34,030 nt of DNA from Parabacteroides distasonis (GTDB lineage: Bacteria > Bacteroidota > Bacteroidia > Bacteroidales > Tannerellaceae), in NCBI GenBank assembly GCA_021531775.1, contig JAFBIU010000033.1, positions 1-34,030 on the forward strand, written 5' to 3'. The position numbers and the translations under genes are program-made. Of this stretch, positions 27,795 to 34,030 are shown in pieces (within the stretch, counting starts at the first letter, position 1; every line of letters begins with the position of its first letter). A model generated the notes under the pieces. The model saw only the letters and a list, made by a program, of their open reading frames with translations. It was not told the origin of the DNA and did not search any database.

Positions 27795-29306
27795 ATGAAA
27801 GGCAAATGGGTCAGATTATGCTGCATGCTGTGGATCCTTTTCGGCTCCCTGCACACTTGGGCTGCAGCACATTTACATTACCAAGTGGGATTTGATACAG
27901 TTGGACACTATATCCACGTGAAGTTAGAGGTCTCCAACCTGTCGGGTACGGAGACCCTGTTCAAGATGCCCGTATGGGCTCCGGGGTATTACCTCATCCT
28001 GGATTACCCCAAGCATGTCACCGATTTCAGTGCCACCGATCCGACCGGACAGCCCCTTGCCTGGCAAAAGGAGGGCAAGAATGGATGGCGTGTACAGCAC
28101 AACGCACAACAGACAATGACCCTCTCCTACCGGGTCTTTGCCGACAACCAAAGTGTGGCGGAGGCCAAAGTGACACCGGAACGCGCCTTTGTGCCGGGAA
28201 ACGGCATCTATCTCTATGTCGAATCGGAAAAGGATTCCCCCGTCACCGTTCAGTTCCTGCCTCCTGCTGACTGGAAACAGATTGTCACCGGCCTGGAACC
28301 CGTAGCCGGACAGCCGCATACCTTCCAAGCCCATGACTTCGACACCCTGTATGATTGTCCGGTTCTGTTAGGCAACCCGGAGGTCGTATCTTTCGAGGTG
28401 GAGGGACGCTCCTACCAGTTAGCCATGGAGACCCCCGACGGGTATCAGGAGACCTCGTTTGTACAGGATCTGCAGACCATGATCCGTACCACGACCCGAC
28501 TGATGGGCGGACAGGTACCCTACCAACATTACAGTTTCCTGCTGATGGGAGCCGGTGGCGGTGGTTTGGAGCACCTCAACTCGCAAGCCTGTTTCACCAA
28601 TGGTTCATTCCGTTTCCAGGACCACCAAGGTTACATGCAATTTCTCTCCTTCATCACGCACGAATACTTCCATTTATATAATGTAAAGACCATTCATCCC
28701 ATTGAATTGGGTCCCTTCAACTACGATGGTGAGGTCTTCACGCCTGGGCTCTGGTTTTCGGAAGGAATTACCTGTTACTACGAGAACCGGATCCTCTACG
28801 AAGCCGGCCTGCTTGAACCGCAAGCCTTTTTGGATGAGTTTGCCAACTGCATCCGTACGGTAGAGAGCCGGGAGGGACATCGCCACATGAGTCTGCGCAC
28901 CAGCAGTTACGACATCTGGCTCCACTTCTTCAACCGGAATGCCAACAGCCGGGATGTCACCATCTCCTACTACGACAAAGGCCCCATCTTAGGTCTGTTG
29001 ATGGACATTGAGATCCGCCGGTTGACACAAGGGAAAAAGAATCTGGATGATCTGATGCGTTACCTCTACCAGCACTACTATCAGGCTGCTCACCGAGGAT
29101 TTACGGAAGAGGAGTTTTGGCAGGCATGTAGTCTCGTGGCGGGATCACCCTTAGATGAGATCCGTCGTTATGTTGATACGACAGCTGAGATCGACTACCC
29201 GAAATACTTAGGCTATGCCGGTCTGGAAATGGACACCGATTATCGCATCCACTTCCAAAAGAATCAGGACAAAGCACTCGTTCAGCTCTTCAAACAGACT
29301 GATTGA
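27795..29306 (+). CDS. M61-family (glycyl aminopeptidase-like) zinc metallopeptidase, lacking the PDZ domain
   Basis: The 503-residue protein has a signal peptide (about 1-24, ending TWAAA), an N-terminal beta domain (about 25-200) and a thermolysin-like catalytic domain. The zinc site is HEYFH at 289-293 (H289, E290, H293) with E323 in GLWFSEGITCYYE; the GAGGGGLEHLNS block precedes it. Most M61 proteins continue into a C-terminal PDZ domain, but this one ends about 30 residues after YLGYAGLEMD, where that domain would start. The frame is open upstream to 26760, but only the ATG at 27795 follows the promoter and gives a signal peptide. Likely periplasmic. Confidence 0.92.
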   Translation: MKGKWVRLCCMLWILFGSLHTWAAAHLHYQVGFDTVGHYIHVKLEVSNLSGTETLFKMPVWAPGYYLILDYPKHVTDFSATDPTGQPLAWQKEGKNGWRVQHNAQQTMTLSYRVFADNQSVAEAKVTPERAFVPGNGIYLYVESEKDSPVTVQFLPPADWKQIVTGLEPVAGQPHTFQAHDFDTLYDCPVLLGNPEVVSFEVEGRSYQLAMETPDGYQETSFVQDLQTMIRTTTRLMGGQVPYQHYSFLLMGAGGGGLEHLNSQACFTNGSFRFQDHQGYMQFLSFITHEYFHLYNVKTIHPIELGPFNYDGEVFTPGLWFSEGITCYYENRILYEAGLLEPQAFLDEFANCIRTVESREGHRHMSLRTSSYDIWLHFFNRNANSRDVTISYYDKGPILGLLMDIEIRRLTQGKKNLDDLMRYLYQHYYQAAHRGFTEEEFWQACSLVAGSPLDEIRRYVDTTAEIDYPKYLGYAGLEMDTDYRIHFQKNQDKALVQLFKQTD

Positions 29307-29343
29307 AAAACATTTCACAACTGCGACAAGGCATAGATAACCA

Positions 29344-29529
29344 CTACTTGTCGTTGTAATGACCTTCAATATCCACAACAAGGACAGTGACGATATGATC
29401 GTAGATGTCATAAATAATGCGATCGTTAGCCGTGATATGCCGCGAATAGGTAATGTTGTTACCTCCTTTCAATGCTTCAGGATGTCCTGTTCCTGTTCGT
29501 GGATGGTCAATCATCAAGATAAGAGTCAA
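29344..29529 (-). pseudogene. Truncated YoeB/Txe-family toxin
   Basis: The frame encodes the C-terminal two thirds of a Txe/YoeB mRNA-interferase: HPRTGTGHPEALKGGN, ITYSRHITANDRIIYDIY and the terminal GHYNDK, so the Glu, Arg and His expected in the active site are present. The first 30-35 residues of the family are missing. The open frame begins with TTG at 29527-29529 inside the antitoxin gene, with an in-frame TAA shortly upstream, and its first ATG leaves only 56 residues. It follows a complete antitoxin gene, so the pair probably lost toxin function by a small deletion. Confidence 0.75.
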
Positions 29530-29755
29530 GTTCCTCGTGGTTTTTTATCGTAAAGCATTTGTCTTCTTGAAAGTTCAGACGAGCTTGGTCTATCTTGGCT
29601 TGAAGAGACGGACTAATAGACAAATCATCACTTTTTATAGGTATAACAGCATACATCTTATTTCTTCTACGGATAAATATACGCTCTCCGGCGTCTACAG
29701 CATCAAATGAAGCTGCCATATTGTTTCTAAAATCTCTAATCGTCAACGTTTCCAT
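29507..29755 (-). CDS. Phd/YefM-family antitoxin
   Basis: The 82-residue protein starts METLTIRDFRNNMAASFDAVDAGERIFIRRRNKMYAVIPI, the DNA-binding fold of Phd/YefM antitoxins, followed by a charged C-terminal tail (EELDSYLDD) that normally wraps the toxin. The gene is complete and its end overlaps the truncated toxin frame by 23 bases. Antitoxins of this type repress their own promoter; a TATATTTG -7 element lies just upstream. Confidence 0.88.
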   Translation of the reverse strand: METLTIRDFRNNMAASFDAVDAGERIFIRRRNKMYAVIPIKSDDLSISPSLQAKIDQARLNFQEDKCFTIKNHEELDSYLDD

Positions 29756-29775
29756 ATTTATTCATTTTTCTGTTG

Positions 29776-29805
29776 CAAATATAACAATAAAAAGGGAGTA
29801 ACAAA
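29776..29805 (-). promoter_or_regulatory. Promoter of the antitoxin gene
   Basis: On the minus strand TTTG (29805-29802) and TATATTTG (29783-29776) are separated by 18 bases, close to the Bacteroidetes consensus. The -7 element lies 21 bases before the ATG at 29755. Confidence 0.6.
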
Positions 29806-29865
29806 TGTGTACACGTTAAAATAAGATGTTACAGGGACATTTTCAGACGGGCTCACCCAAGCGAT

Positions 29866-29966
29866 TTTGCTACCACGCGTAGTAGCAAATGTACCACCCC
29901 GTAGTAGTAAAGTGTGACACCTCTATGTCAATAAGGAGAGTTCCCTAAGTTCCCGTAGTTCCCAAG
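29866..29966. repeat. Short repeats upstream of the Rpn-type nuclease gene
   Basis: Three layers are visible. TTTGCTAC (29866-29873) and GTAGCAAA (29882-29889) form an 8-bp hairpin. The unit TACCACnnCGTAGTAG is present twice in tandem (29871-29891 and 29892-29914). A 9-base unit starting GTTCCC is repeated three times at 29940-29966. The region 29756-30067 holds no gene, only these repeats and two promoters. Confidence 0.55.
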
Positions 29967-30026
29967 ACCATTTTCCGCATTGACATTTTCTTTCTCCTAT
30001 CCCTATAGAAACAGACAGATTATCGT

Positions 30027-30034
30027 TAACTTTG
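30027..30034 (+). promoter_or_regulatory. -7 promoter element (TAACTTTG) for the Rpn-type gene
   Basis: TAACTTTG matches TAnnTTTG and lies 33 bases before the ATG at 30068. No -33 element is apparent. Confidence 0.55.
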
Positions 30035-30067
30035 CGACAACAGATAAACCATTAAAAAACGAAGACT

Positions 30068-31042
30068 ATGACAGAAAAAAGAGACCTGTATATCCGATTC
30101 GATTGGGCCATCAAGCGTCTGCTCCGGCAGAAGGCTAACTTTGGTGTGCTGGAAGGGTTCCTGACCGTCTTCCTCGGTCAGCCTGTGCAGATCGTGGAGA
30201 TCCTGGAAAGCGAAGGGAACCAGCAGTCCGAACGGGACAAGTACAACCGGGTGGATATCAAGGCAAAGAATGCCCAAGGAGAGATTATCCTGATCGAAGT
30301 GCAGAATGCCCGCGAGGCAGATTATCTGGAACGCATCCTGTATGGCGTAGCCAAAACCATTACGGAACATATCGACAAGGGCCAGCCCTATCGGAACATC
30401 ACGAAGGTCTATTCCATCAGCATCCTCTATTTTGACTTGGGCAAAGGGACTGATTACCTGTACCATGGCCAGAACCGATTCATCGGAGTCCATACCAAAG
30501 ACCGTTTGGAGATTACAAATAAGGAATTAGAAGCATTAGTAGGGTATAAGCCGGAGAGGACGGAATATATCCTGATTCGATTGAATCAGTTTGATAGAGA
30601 GGCGAATAGTCCGTTGGAGGAGTGGATGACCTATCTAAAGCATACCGTGATTCGTTCGGATACGACCGCTCAAGGTCTGCAGGAAGCACGTGAGAAATTG
30701 CGCTATTATTGGATGAGTGATCGAGATCAGCATGCTTATGATGCCTATCTGGATGCTATACTGATTGAGAATGATATATTGAATACCGCTCGGAATGAAG
30801 GTTACTACGATGGGTGGAATGAGGGGTTTGCAGAGGGGTTTGCAAAAAGCTATGTACAAGGCCGATTTGAAGGGTATGCCGAAGGTTTGGAACTAAGTCG
30901 AGCCGAAGGTCTCAAAGAGGGTGAAGCCAAACGTATTGAAGAAAAGCGATCCGCTGCACAGAACCTCAAAGCCAGGGGAATAGATCCGTTGGTGATCAGT
31001 CAAGCCTTGGGTCTGTCCATCGAAGAGATCAATCCATTATAA
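30068..31042 (+). CDS. Rpn family PD-(D/E)XK nuclease / putative transposase
   Basis: The 324-residue protein begins with the family signature YIRFDWAIKRLLRQKANFGVLEGFL and has a PD-(D/E)XK nuclease core, NRVDIKAKNAQGEIILIEVQ, with D63, E77 and Q79. The C-terminus is a Gly/Glu-rich tail of EGFAEGFA-like repeats, then a short helical end (ARGIDPLVISQALGLSIEEI). Related Rpn proteins are recombination-promoting nucleases, multicopy and variable in tail length. It has its own promoter. An IS21 element is inserted 20 bases after the stop and does not disrupt it. Confidence 0.88.
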   Translation: MTEKRDLYIRFDWAIKRLLRQKANFGVLEGFLTVFLGQPVQIVEILESEGNQQSERDKYNRVDIKAKNAQGEIILIEVQNAREADYLERILYGVAKTITEHIDKGQPYRNITKVYSISILYFDLGKGTDYLYHGQNRFIGVHTKDRLEITNKELEALVGYKPERTEYILIRLNQFDREANSPLEEWMTYLKHTVIRSDTTAQGLQEAREKLRYYWMSDRDQHAYDAYLDAILIENDILNTARNEGYYDGWNEGFAEGFAKSYVQGRFEGYAEGLELSRAEGLKEGEAKRIEEKRSAAQNLKARGIDPLVISQALGLSIEEINPL

Positions 31043-31056
31043 TGTCTGGCAACGTT

Positions 31057-31062
31057 GATGCT
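31057..31062. repeat. Target-site duplication GATGCT, left side of the IS
   Basis: GATGCT directly before the left inverted repeat matches GATGCT at 33832-33837 directly after the right one. A 6-bp duplication is within the range for IS21-family insertion. Confidence 0.8.
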
Positions 31063-31068
31063 TGCGTA

Positions 31069-31111
31069 TTCCGGTCGATACCCGTTCACCGATTCCGGTG
31101 ATATCCGTTCA
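31069..31111. repeat. Two left-end copies of the IS21 transposase-binding repeat
   Basis: 31069-31088 and 31093-31111 resemble the reverse complement of the right-end motif TGAACGGATATGCTCCGGAA, each with a few differences. Confidence 0.7.
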
Positions 31112-31144
31112 CTCTGTTGGTAATCTACCGTGTTGTTGGCAAAA

Positions 31145-31873
31145 TTAATACTTTTTTCTCATACTATCTCCGGTAAGGCAGAACTTGATGGCTTTGTGCA
31201 CGATTCTGTCTAAGCAGGCTTCTGCTATAAGTTCACTTTGGAAGACATTGTACCAGTCTGCGACGGGTAACTGGCTGGCAAGGATTGTTGCCTTCCTGTT
31301 ATAGCGGTCATCGATAATCTGTTCAAAGTCATGCTGTAGATGTCCGTCAAGCCTGACCATTCCGAAATCATCAATGATAAGCAGATCATGAGCATTGACC
31401 TTACGGAAGAAGTTGGTCTCCCTCCCTTCCAAATGTACAAGCTTGAGAGTTTCCATGAGCATGTTCATCGTGAAGTACATCACCTTGATGCCGTTTCTAC
31501 AGGCCCTGTCACCTAAAGCACAGGCGAAGTAGGACTTGCCTGTGCCCGCAGCTCCTGTAATGACGATTGTCATTCCGTTGGAGATATAGTTGCATGTGGC
31601 CAGGTCACTGACAGAGGAGGCAGAAATACCTCTTGTCGTATCCGTTTCCAGTTCCTCTATGGATGCTTTCAGACGGAAATTGGCATTCCTGACCAGTCTT
31701 TGGATACGGTTGTTCTGCCGCGTGTCTCGCTCGTACTGCAACATCTGCTGCATGCCTTCACGCAGTGTAAGTTTGTCCAGCTGATGTGTCTCTTCCAAAG
31801 ATTCCCAGCAGCTTGCCATACCTGGCAACTTGAGTCCATGAAGGACTCTTACGGTTTCATTTGTTGTCATCAT
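31145..31873 (-). CDS. istB: IS21 family helper ATPase IstB
   Basis: The 242-residue AAA+ protein helps the IstA transposase choose and capture target DNA. It has the N-terminal IstB helical region (VLHGLKLPGMASCWESL), Walker A GAAGTGKSYF with K113, and Walker B LLIIDDFGM. The C-terminal end RIVHKAIKFCLTGDSMRKKY is typical. It follows istA by 38 bases. An 11-base half copy of the terminal repeat motif (31875-31885) lies directly before its ATG. Confidence 0.95.
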   Translation of the reverse strand: MMTTNETVRVLHGLKLPGMASCWESLEETHQLDKLTLREGMQQMLQYERDTRQNNRIQRLVRNANFRLKASIEELETDTTRGISASSVSDLATCNYISNGMTIVITGAAGTGKSYFACALGDRACRNGIKVMYFTMNMLMETLKLVHLEGRETNFFRKVNAHDLLIIDDFGMVRLDGHLQHDFEQIIDDRYNRKATILASQLPVADWYNVFQSELIAEACLDRIVHKAIKFCLTGDSMRKKY

Positions 31874-31911
31874 GTGAACGGATATTTAAATTGTTGATAA
31901 AAAAGGTTTGT

Positions 31912-33498
31912 CTATTTGAAGTAACTGCTTCCACGCATGTTGGCATGTCCAGTGGGGACAGGTGCAGCATGGCAGAAGCCCTGTTCGTCATCAGATGCCT
32001 GTTGGCTGTTGTGTTTCAATATGGCTTCGAACTTCGAGTAGGAGAACACCCTGCATTCAAGGCACTGACGGCAGGTCTTGTCCAGTATCTCGGTCTCATA
32101 TTTGCGGCTCAGGCTCATGACGGAGGCACAGAGCCTGTAATAGACCTCCTCAGGCTGGTTGGTACGCTGGGGATTGAACACTTCCCTGATATACTCCCCA
32201 CAGTCCTTGGAGACATGTGATGCCCAGGCGATGTAATATGCCGCCGACCTTTCCATAACGACCCTGCAGTTGGAGGCAAGATGTTCCTTTGCGTATGTGT
32301 ATCCATACGTATGGCTACGGAGGTGGGAGGCCACCTGACTGCCTTCAATGAAGATGTTTACCGTGGAGCGGGTGAAGATGACAAGCGATTTCTTCCCGAT
32401 GTGGATGTATGGTACGGAGTAGAAGTGCGTCACCTTGTCATGACGCAGTTCCACGAAGCCGTTACCCTGTACCTGCAGGTTGGCATAGTACTTCATCTCG
32501 AAGATACCCTCCGGAAGGGCTCTGAGTTTCTCCCGTTCCATGGCATGGAAGCGTTCCTCCCGGCTGTACGGCCGCTTCTGCATGCGTGTCTTGTTATATA
32601 GTGACATCAGTTCCCATACAGCCCGGTTCAGTTCCATAAGCGAGTAGAAGGTACGGTTCCTGAGTTTGGCATAGATGCGGTTGTATGTGTTTCTGACACC
32701 GTCCTCAACCAGAGCCTTCTGGGTGGGTGCCTTCGGGTCGCAGGGAAGCACGACAAAGCGGTAATGGTTCCCCATGTCCTCCAGGGCCTTGTTGAGTTTG
32801 GGCTCGTGCCTGTCGTTGGAGATTACCGCTGACTTCAGGTTGTCAGGTACCAGTATCGGAGGAACCCCTCCAAGATGCTCAAGGCACATGCGGATGGCCA
32901 AGAGGAAATCCTCCGTCTTCTGGGAAGGGACACAGATGACGTAAGTATAGTCACTATAGGGCATACATGCGACAAACACCTCGACCCTGACAGCCTCTCC
33001 GGTCTCCGGATCCACATAACTCAGTTTGTCGCCTGCGAAGTCAACCATCAGTTTCTCGCCGGGGTTATAGGTCTCTGCAAGTACAGCCGTACAATCCTTC
33101 TGGGCTACCAGATTCTGTTTCAGATGGAAATAGAACTGTGACTTGCTGTATCCTTGCGGAAAAGCCTTTATATACTCCTCGTACAGCAACTGACGAGTGA
33201 CATGGTTCCTGGGGCTGGTAAGCTGTTCTTTGAAGTAAGGTAGCCTGGATAGGAAATCCGTCATACGGGAATCACTATAGGCCGGAGAACCGGAATGGAA
33301 CATACGCTCCAGTTCCGGATCCTCCTTACTCAGAAGCACCTCTATATCCCAGCCGTTGGCAGTCAAGATCTTCATGTAACTGTTGACGGTTTCCTTGTCG
33401 ATTGGTAACTTGCGGCTGATGCCACGGTTGGATTCTCCGAGTTGCTTCAACTGGAGGACTTGTTTTATTAGGCTCATATCTTTTACTGTTCCTGCCAT
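31912..33498 (-). CDS. istA: IS21 family transposase IstA
   Basis: The 528-residue transposase has an N-terminal helix-turn-helix region (LIKQVLQLKQLGESNRGISRKL), and a DDE catalytic core with D153 (MVDFAGD), D219 (VPDNLKSAV) and E265 (ALVEDGVR), then a beta-rich C-terminal domain. The open frame continues upstream to 33723, but that part only translates the terminal repeats (FRSISVQ-type); the ATG at 33498 (or 33477) starts the family sequence. Confidence 0.93.
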   Translation of the reverse strand: MAGTVKDMSLIKQVLQLKQLGESNRGISRKLPIDKETVNSYMKILTANGWDIEVLLSKEDPELERMFHSGSPAYSDSRMTDFLSRLPYFKEQLTSPRNHVTRQLLYEEYIKAFPQGYSKSQFYFHLKQNLVAQKDCTAVLAETYNPGEKLMVDFAGDKLSYVDPETGEAVRVEVFVACMPYSDYTYVICVPSQKTEDFLLAIRMCLEHLGGVPPILVPDNLKSAVISNDRHEPKLNKALEDMGNHYRFVVLPCDPKAPTQKALVEDGVRNTYNRIYAKLRNRTFYSLMELNRAVWELMSLYNKTRMQKRPYSREERFHAMEREKLRALPEGIFEMKYYANLQVQGNGFVELRHDKVTHFYSVPYIHIGKKSLVIFTRSTVNIFIEGSQVASHLRSHTYGYTYAKEHLASNCRVVMERSAAYYIAWASHVSKDCGEYIREVFNPQRTNQPEEVYYRLCASVMSLSRKYETEILDKTCRQCLECRVFSYSKFEAILKHNSQQASDDEQGFCHAAPVPTGHANMRGSSYFK

Positions 33499-33556
33499 TT
33501 CTGCGCTGTTGATTGATTCATTTGCAGCGCAAATGTAACGGAAGTACCTACAGAGG

Positions 33557-33825
33557 TGAACGGATATGCTCCGGAACAAAACTGATCCGATTGATTCCAT
33601 CAGGTATATCTGGCAGCGTCTTGAACGGATATGCTCCGGAAAAGTTGTGTCAAAACTACAATTGGACGGGATCTGAACGGATATGCTCCGGAAATAAGTG
33701 CTGTATTTTATTGATATGTCCATTTTTTCTTCATTTTTACAGATGAATGGACATCAAAATGAGGCTTTTTTACCTCATTCAACACTGGTTATAAACCCGG
33801 AATGTTGAACGGATATGCTCCGGAA
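33557..33825. repeat. Four right-end copies of the IS21 transposase-binding repeat
   Basis: TGAACGGATATGCTCCGGAA occurs identically at 33557-33576, 33622-33641, 33674-33693 and 33806-33825, with uneven spacing (65, 52 and 132 bases between starts). Multiple terminal repeats of this kind are a hallmark of IS21 elements. No gene lies between 33499 and 34030. Confidence 0.9.
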
Positions 33826-33831
33826 TACGCA

Positions 33832-33837
33832 GATGCT
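33832..33837. repeat. Target-site duplication GATGCT, right side of the IS
   Basis: Partner of the GATGCT at 31057-31062; it directly follows the right inverted repeat. Confidence 0.8.
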
Positions 33838-33903
33838 AGTTACGAGTCATAAGTATGCCAGTTACGATGCGTAACTATACTATTTACGACCCCTAAGTAG
33901 GGT
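33838..33903. repeat. Three degenerate 22-bp tandem repeats
   Basis: Units at 33838-33859, 33860-33881 and 33882-33903 share A[G/T]TTACGAnnnnTAA[G/C]TA. The second contains the hairpin GTTACGATGCGTAAC. Before the IS inserted, these repeats lay about 20 bases after the Rpn-type gene. The remaining 33904-34030 shows only an 8-bp inverted repeat (33930-33937 with 33994-34001) and a palindrome AATAATATTATT; no gene is visible. Confidence 0.55.
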
Positions 33904-34030
33904 TTACTAAATAAATTTATTCGCTATTCCCTCAGATTGCACATGGCTTCCCCCAATAGCCACTGATAATAATATTATTGTGAAATTGCTGCCATCTGAG
34001 GACTTTTTCCAAAAGAAGACAAAGAAGTCC

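Larger units (their letters stand above)
31063..33831 (-). mobile_element. Complete IS21-family insertion sequence
   Basis: The 2769-base element is bounded by perfect 12-bp inverted repeats, TGCGTATTCCGG (31063-31074) and CCGGAATACGCA (33820-33831), and flanked by the GATGCT target duplication. It carries istA and istB on the minus strand. Each end has several copies of a 20-bp motif that would bind the transposase: two at the left and four at the right. Both ORFs are intact, so it may be active. Confidence 0.92.

Noticed and set aside
33557-33825. Possible CRISPR array (four identical 20-bp repeats)
   Set aside because: The spacing is irregular (65, 52, 132 bases), there are no cas genes, and the repeats lie at the end of an IS21 element with related copies at its other end.

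Overview
The window looks like a chromosomal segment of a Bacteroidales bacterium, most likely Parabacteroides or a close relative. This rests on repeated Bacteroidetes-type promoter elements (TAnnTTTG at about -7, once with a TTTG 19 bases upstream), SusC/TonB-type outer-membrane receptors with an N-terminal carboxypeptidase-regulatory domain, many lipoproteins, a methylmalonyl-CoA mutase operon, a PNGase F-like lipoprotein and a roughly balanced GC content. The genus is an inference; no rRNA or other marker is present.

Layout. 1-2245: the end of an unknown gene, a DUF234-type ATPase/nuclease and a convergent Hsp20 chaperone. 2383-4313: a direct repeat and a DUF4838/F5-8C protein that has lost its 5' end. 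4324-10320: a leader ORF with a terminator inside it, followed by a compact biotin operon bioB-A-F-G-C-D whose genes mostly overlap by a few bases. 10441-15558 (minus): a TonB-dependent receptor plus a beta-helix lipoprotein, controlled by what looks like a four-repeat, 11-bp-phased PhoB-type operator, and a small outer-membrane beta-barrel gene. 15698-20234 (minus): a multicopy AAA-ATPase-like/PD-(D/E)XK gene with a relic of a second copy upstream of it, then two tandemly duplicated six-bladed beta-propeller lipoproteins. 20381-24408 (minus): mutB and mutA. 24606-24678: tRNA-Glu(CTC). 24744-29306: map, then (minus) marC and a PNGase F-like lipoprotein, then an M61-type peptidase. 29344-29755 (minus): an antitoxin and a truncated YoeB/Txe toxin. 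30068-31042: an Rpn/PDDEXK nuclease. 31063-33831: a complete IS21-family insertion sequence with multiple terminal repeats and a 6-bp target duplication. The last 200 bases hold short degenerate repeats and no gene.

How the genes work together. The biotin operon encodes pimeloyl-ACP production (BioC methylates malonyl-thioester, BioG removes the methyl ester) and ring assembly (BioF, BioA, BioD, BioB). MutA/MutB interconvert succinyl-CoA and methylmalonyl-CoA for propionate production. The receptor and lipoprotein pair at 10441-14848 looks like a nutrient-scavenging system; its upstream operator suggests phosphate control. The most unusual signals are this operator, the leader ORF/terminator arrangement in front of bioB, and the short repeat clusters and relics around the nuclease-type genes.
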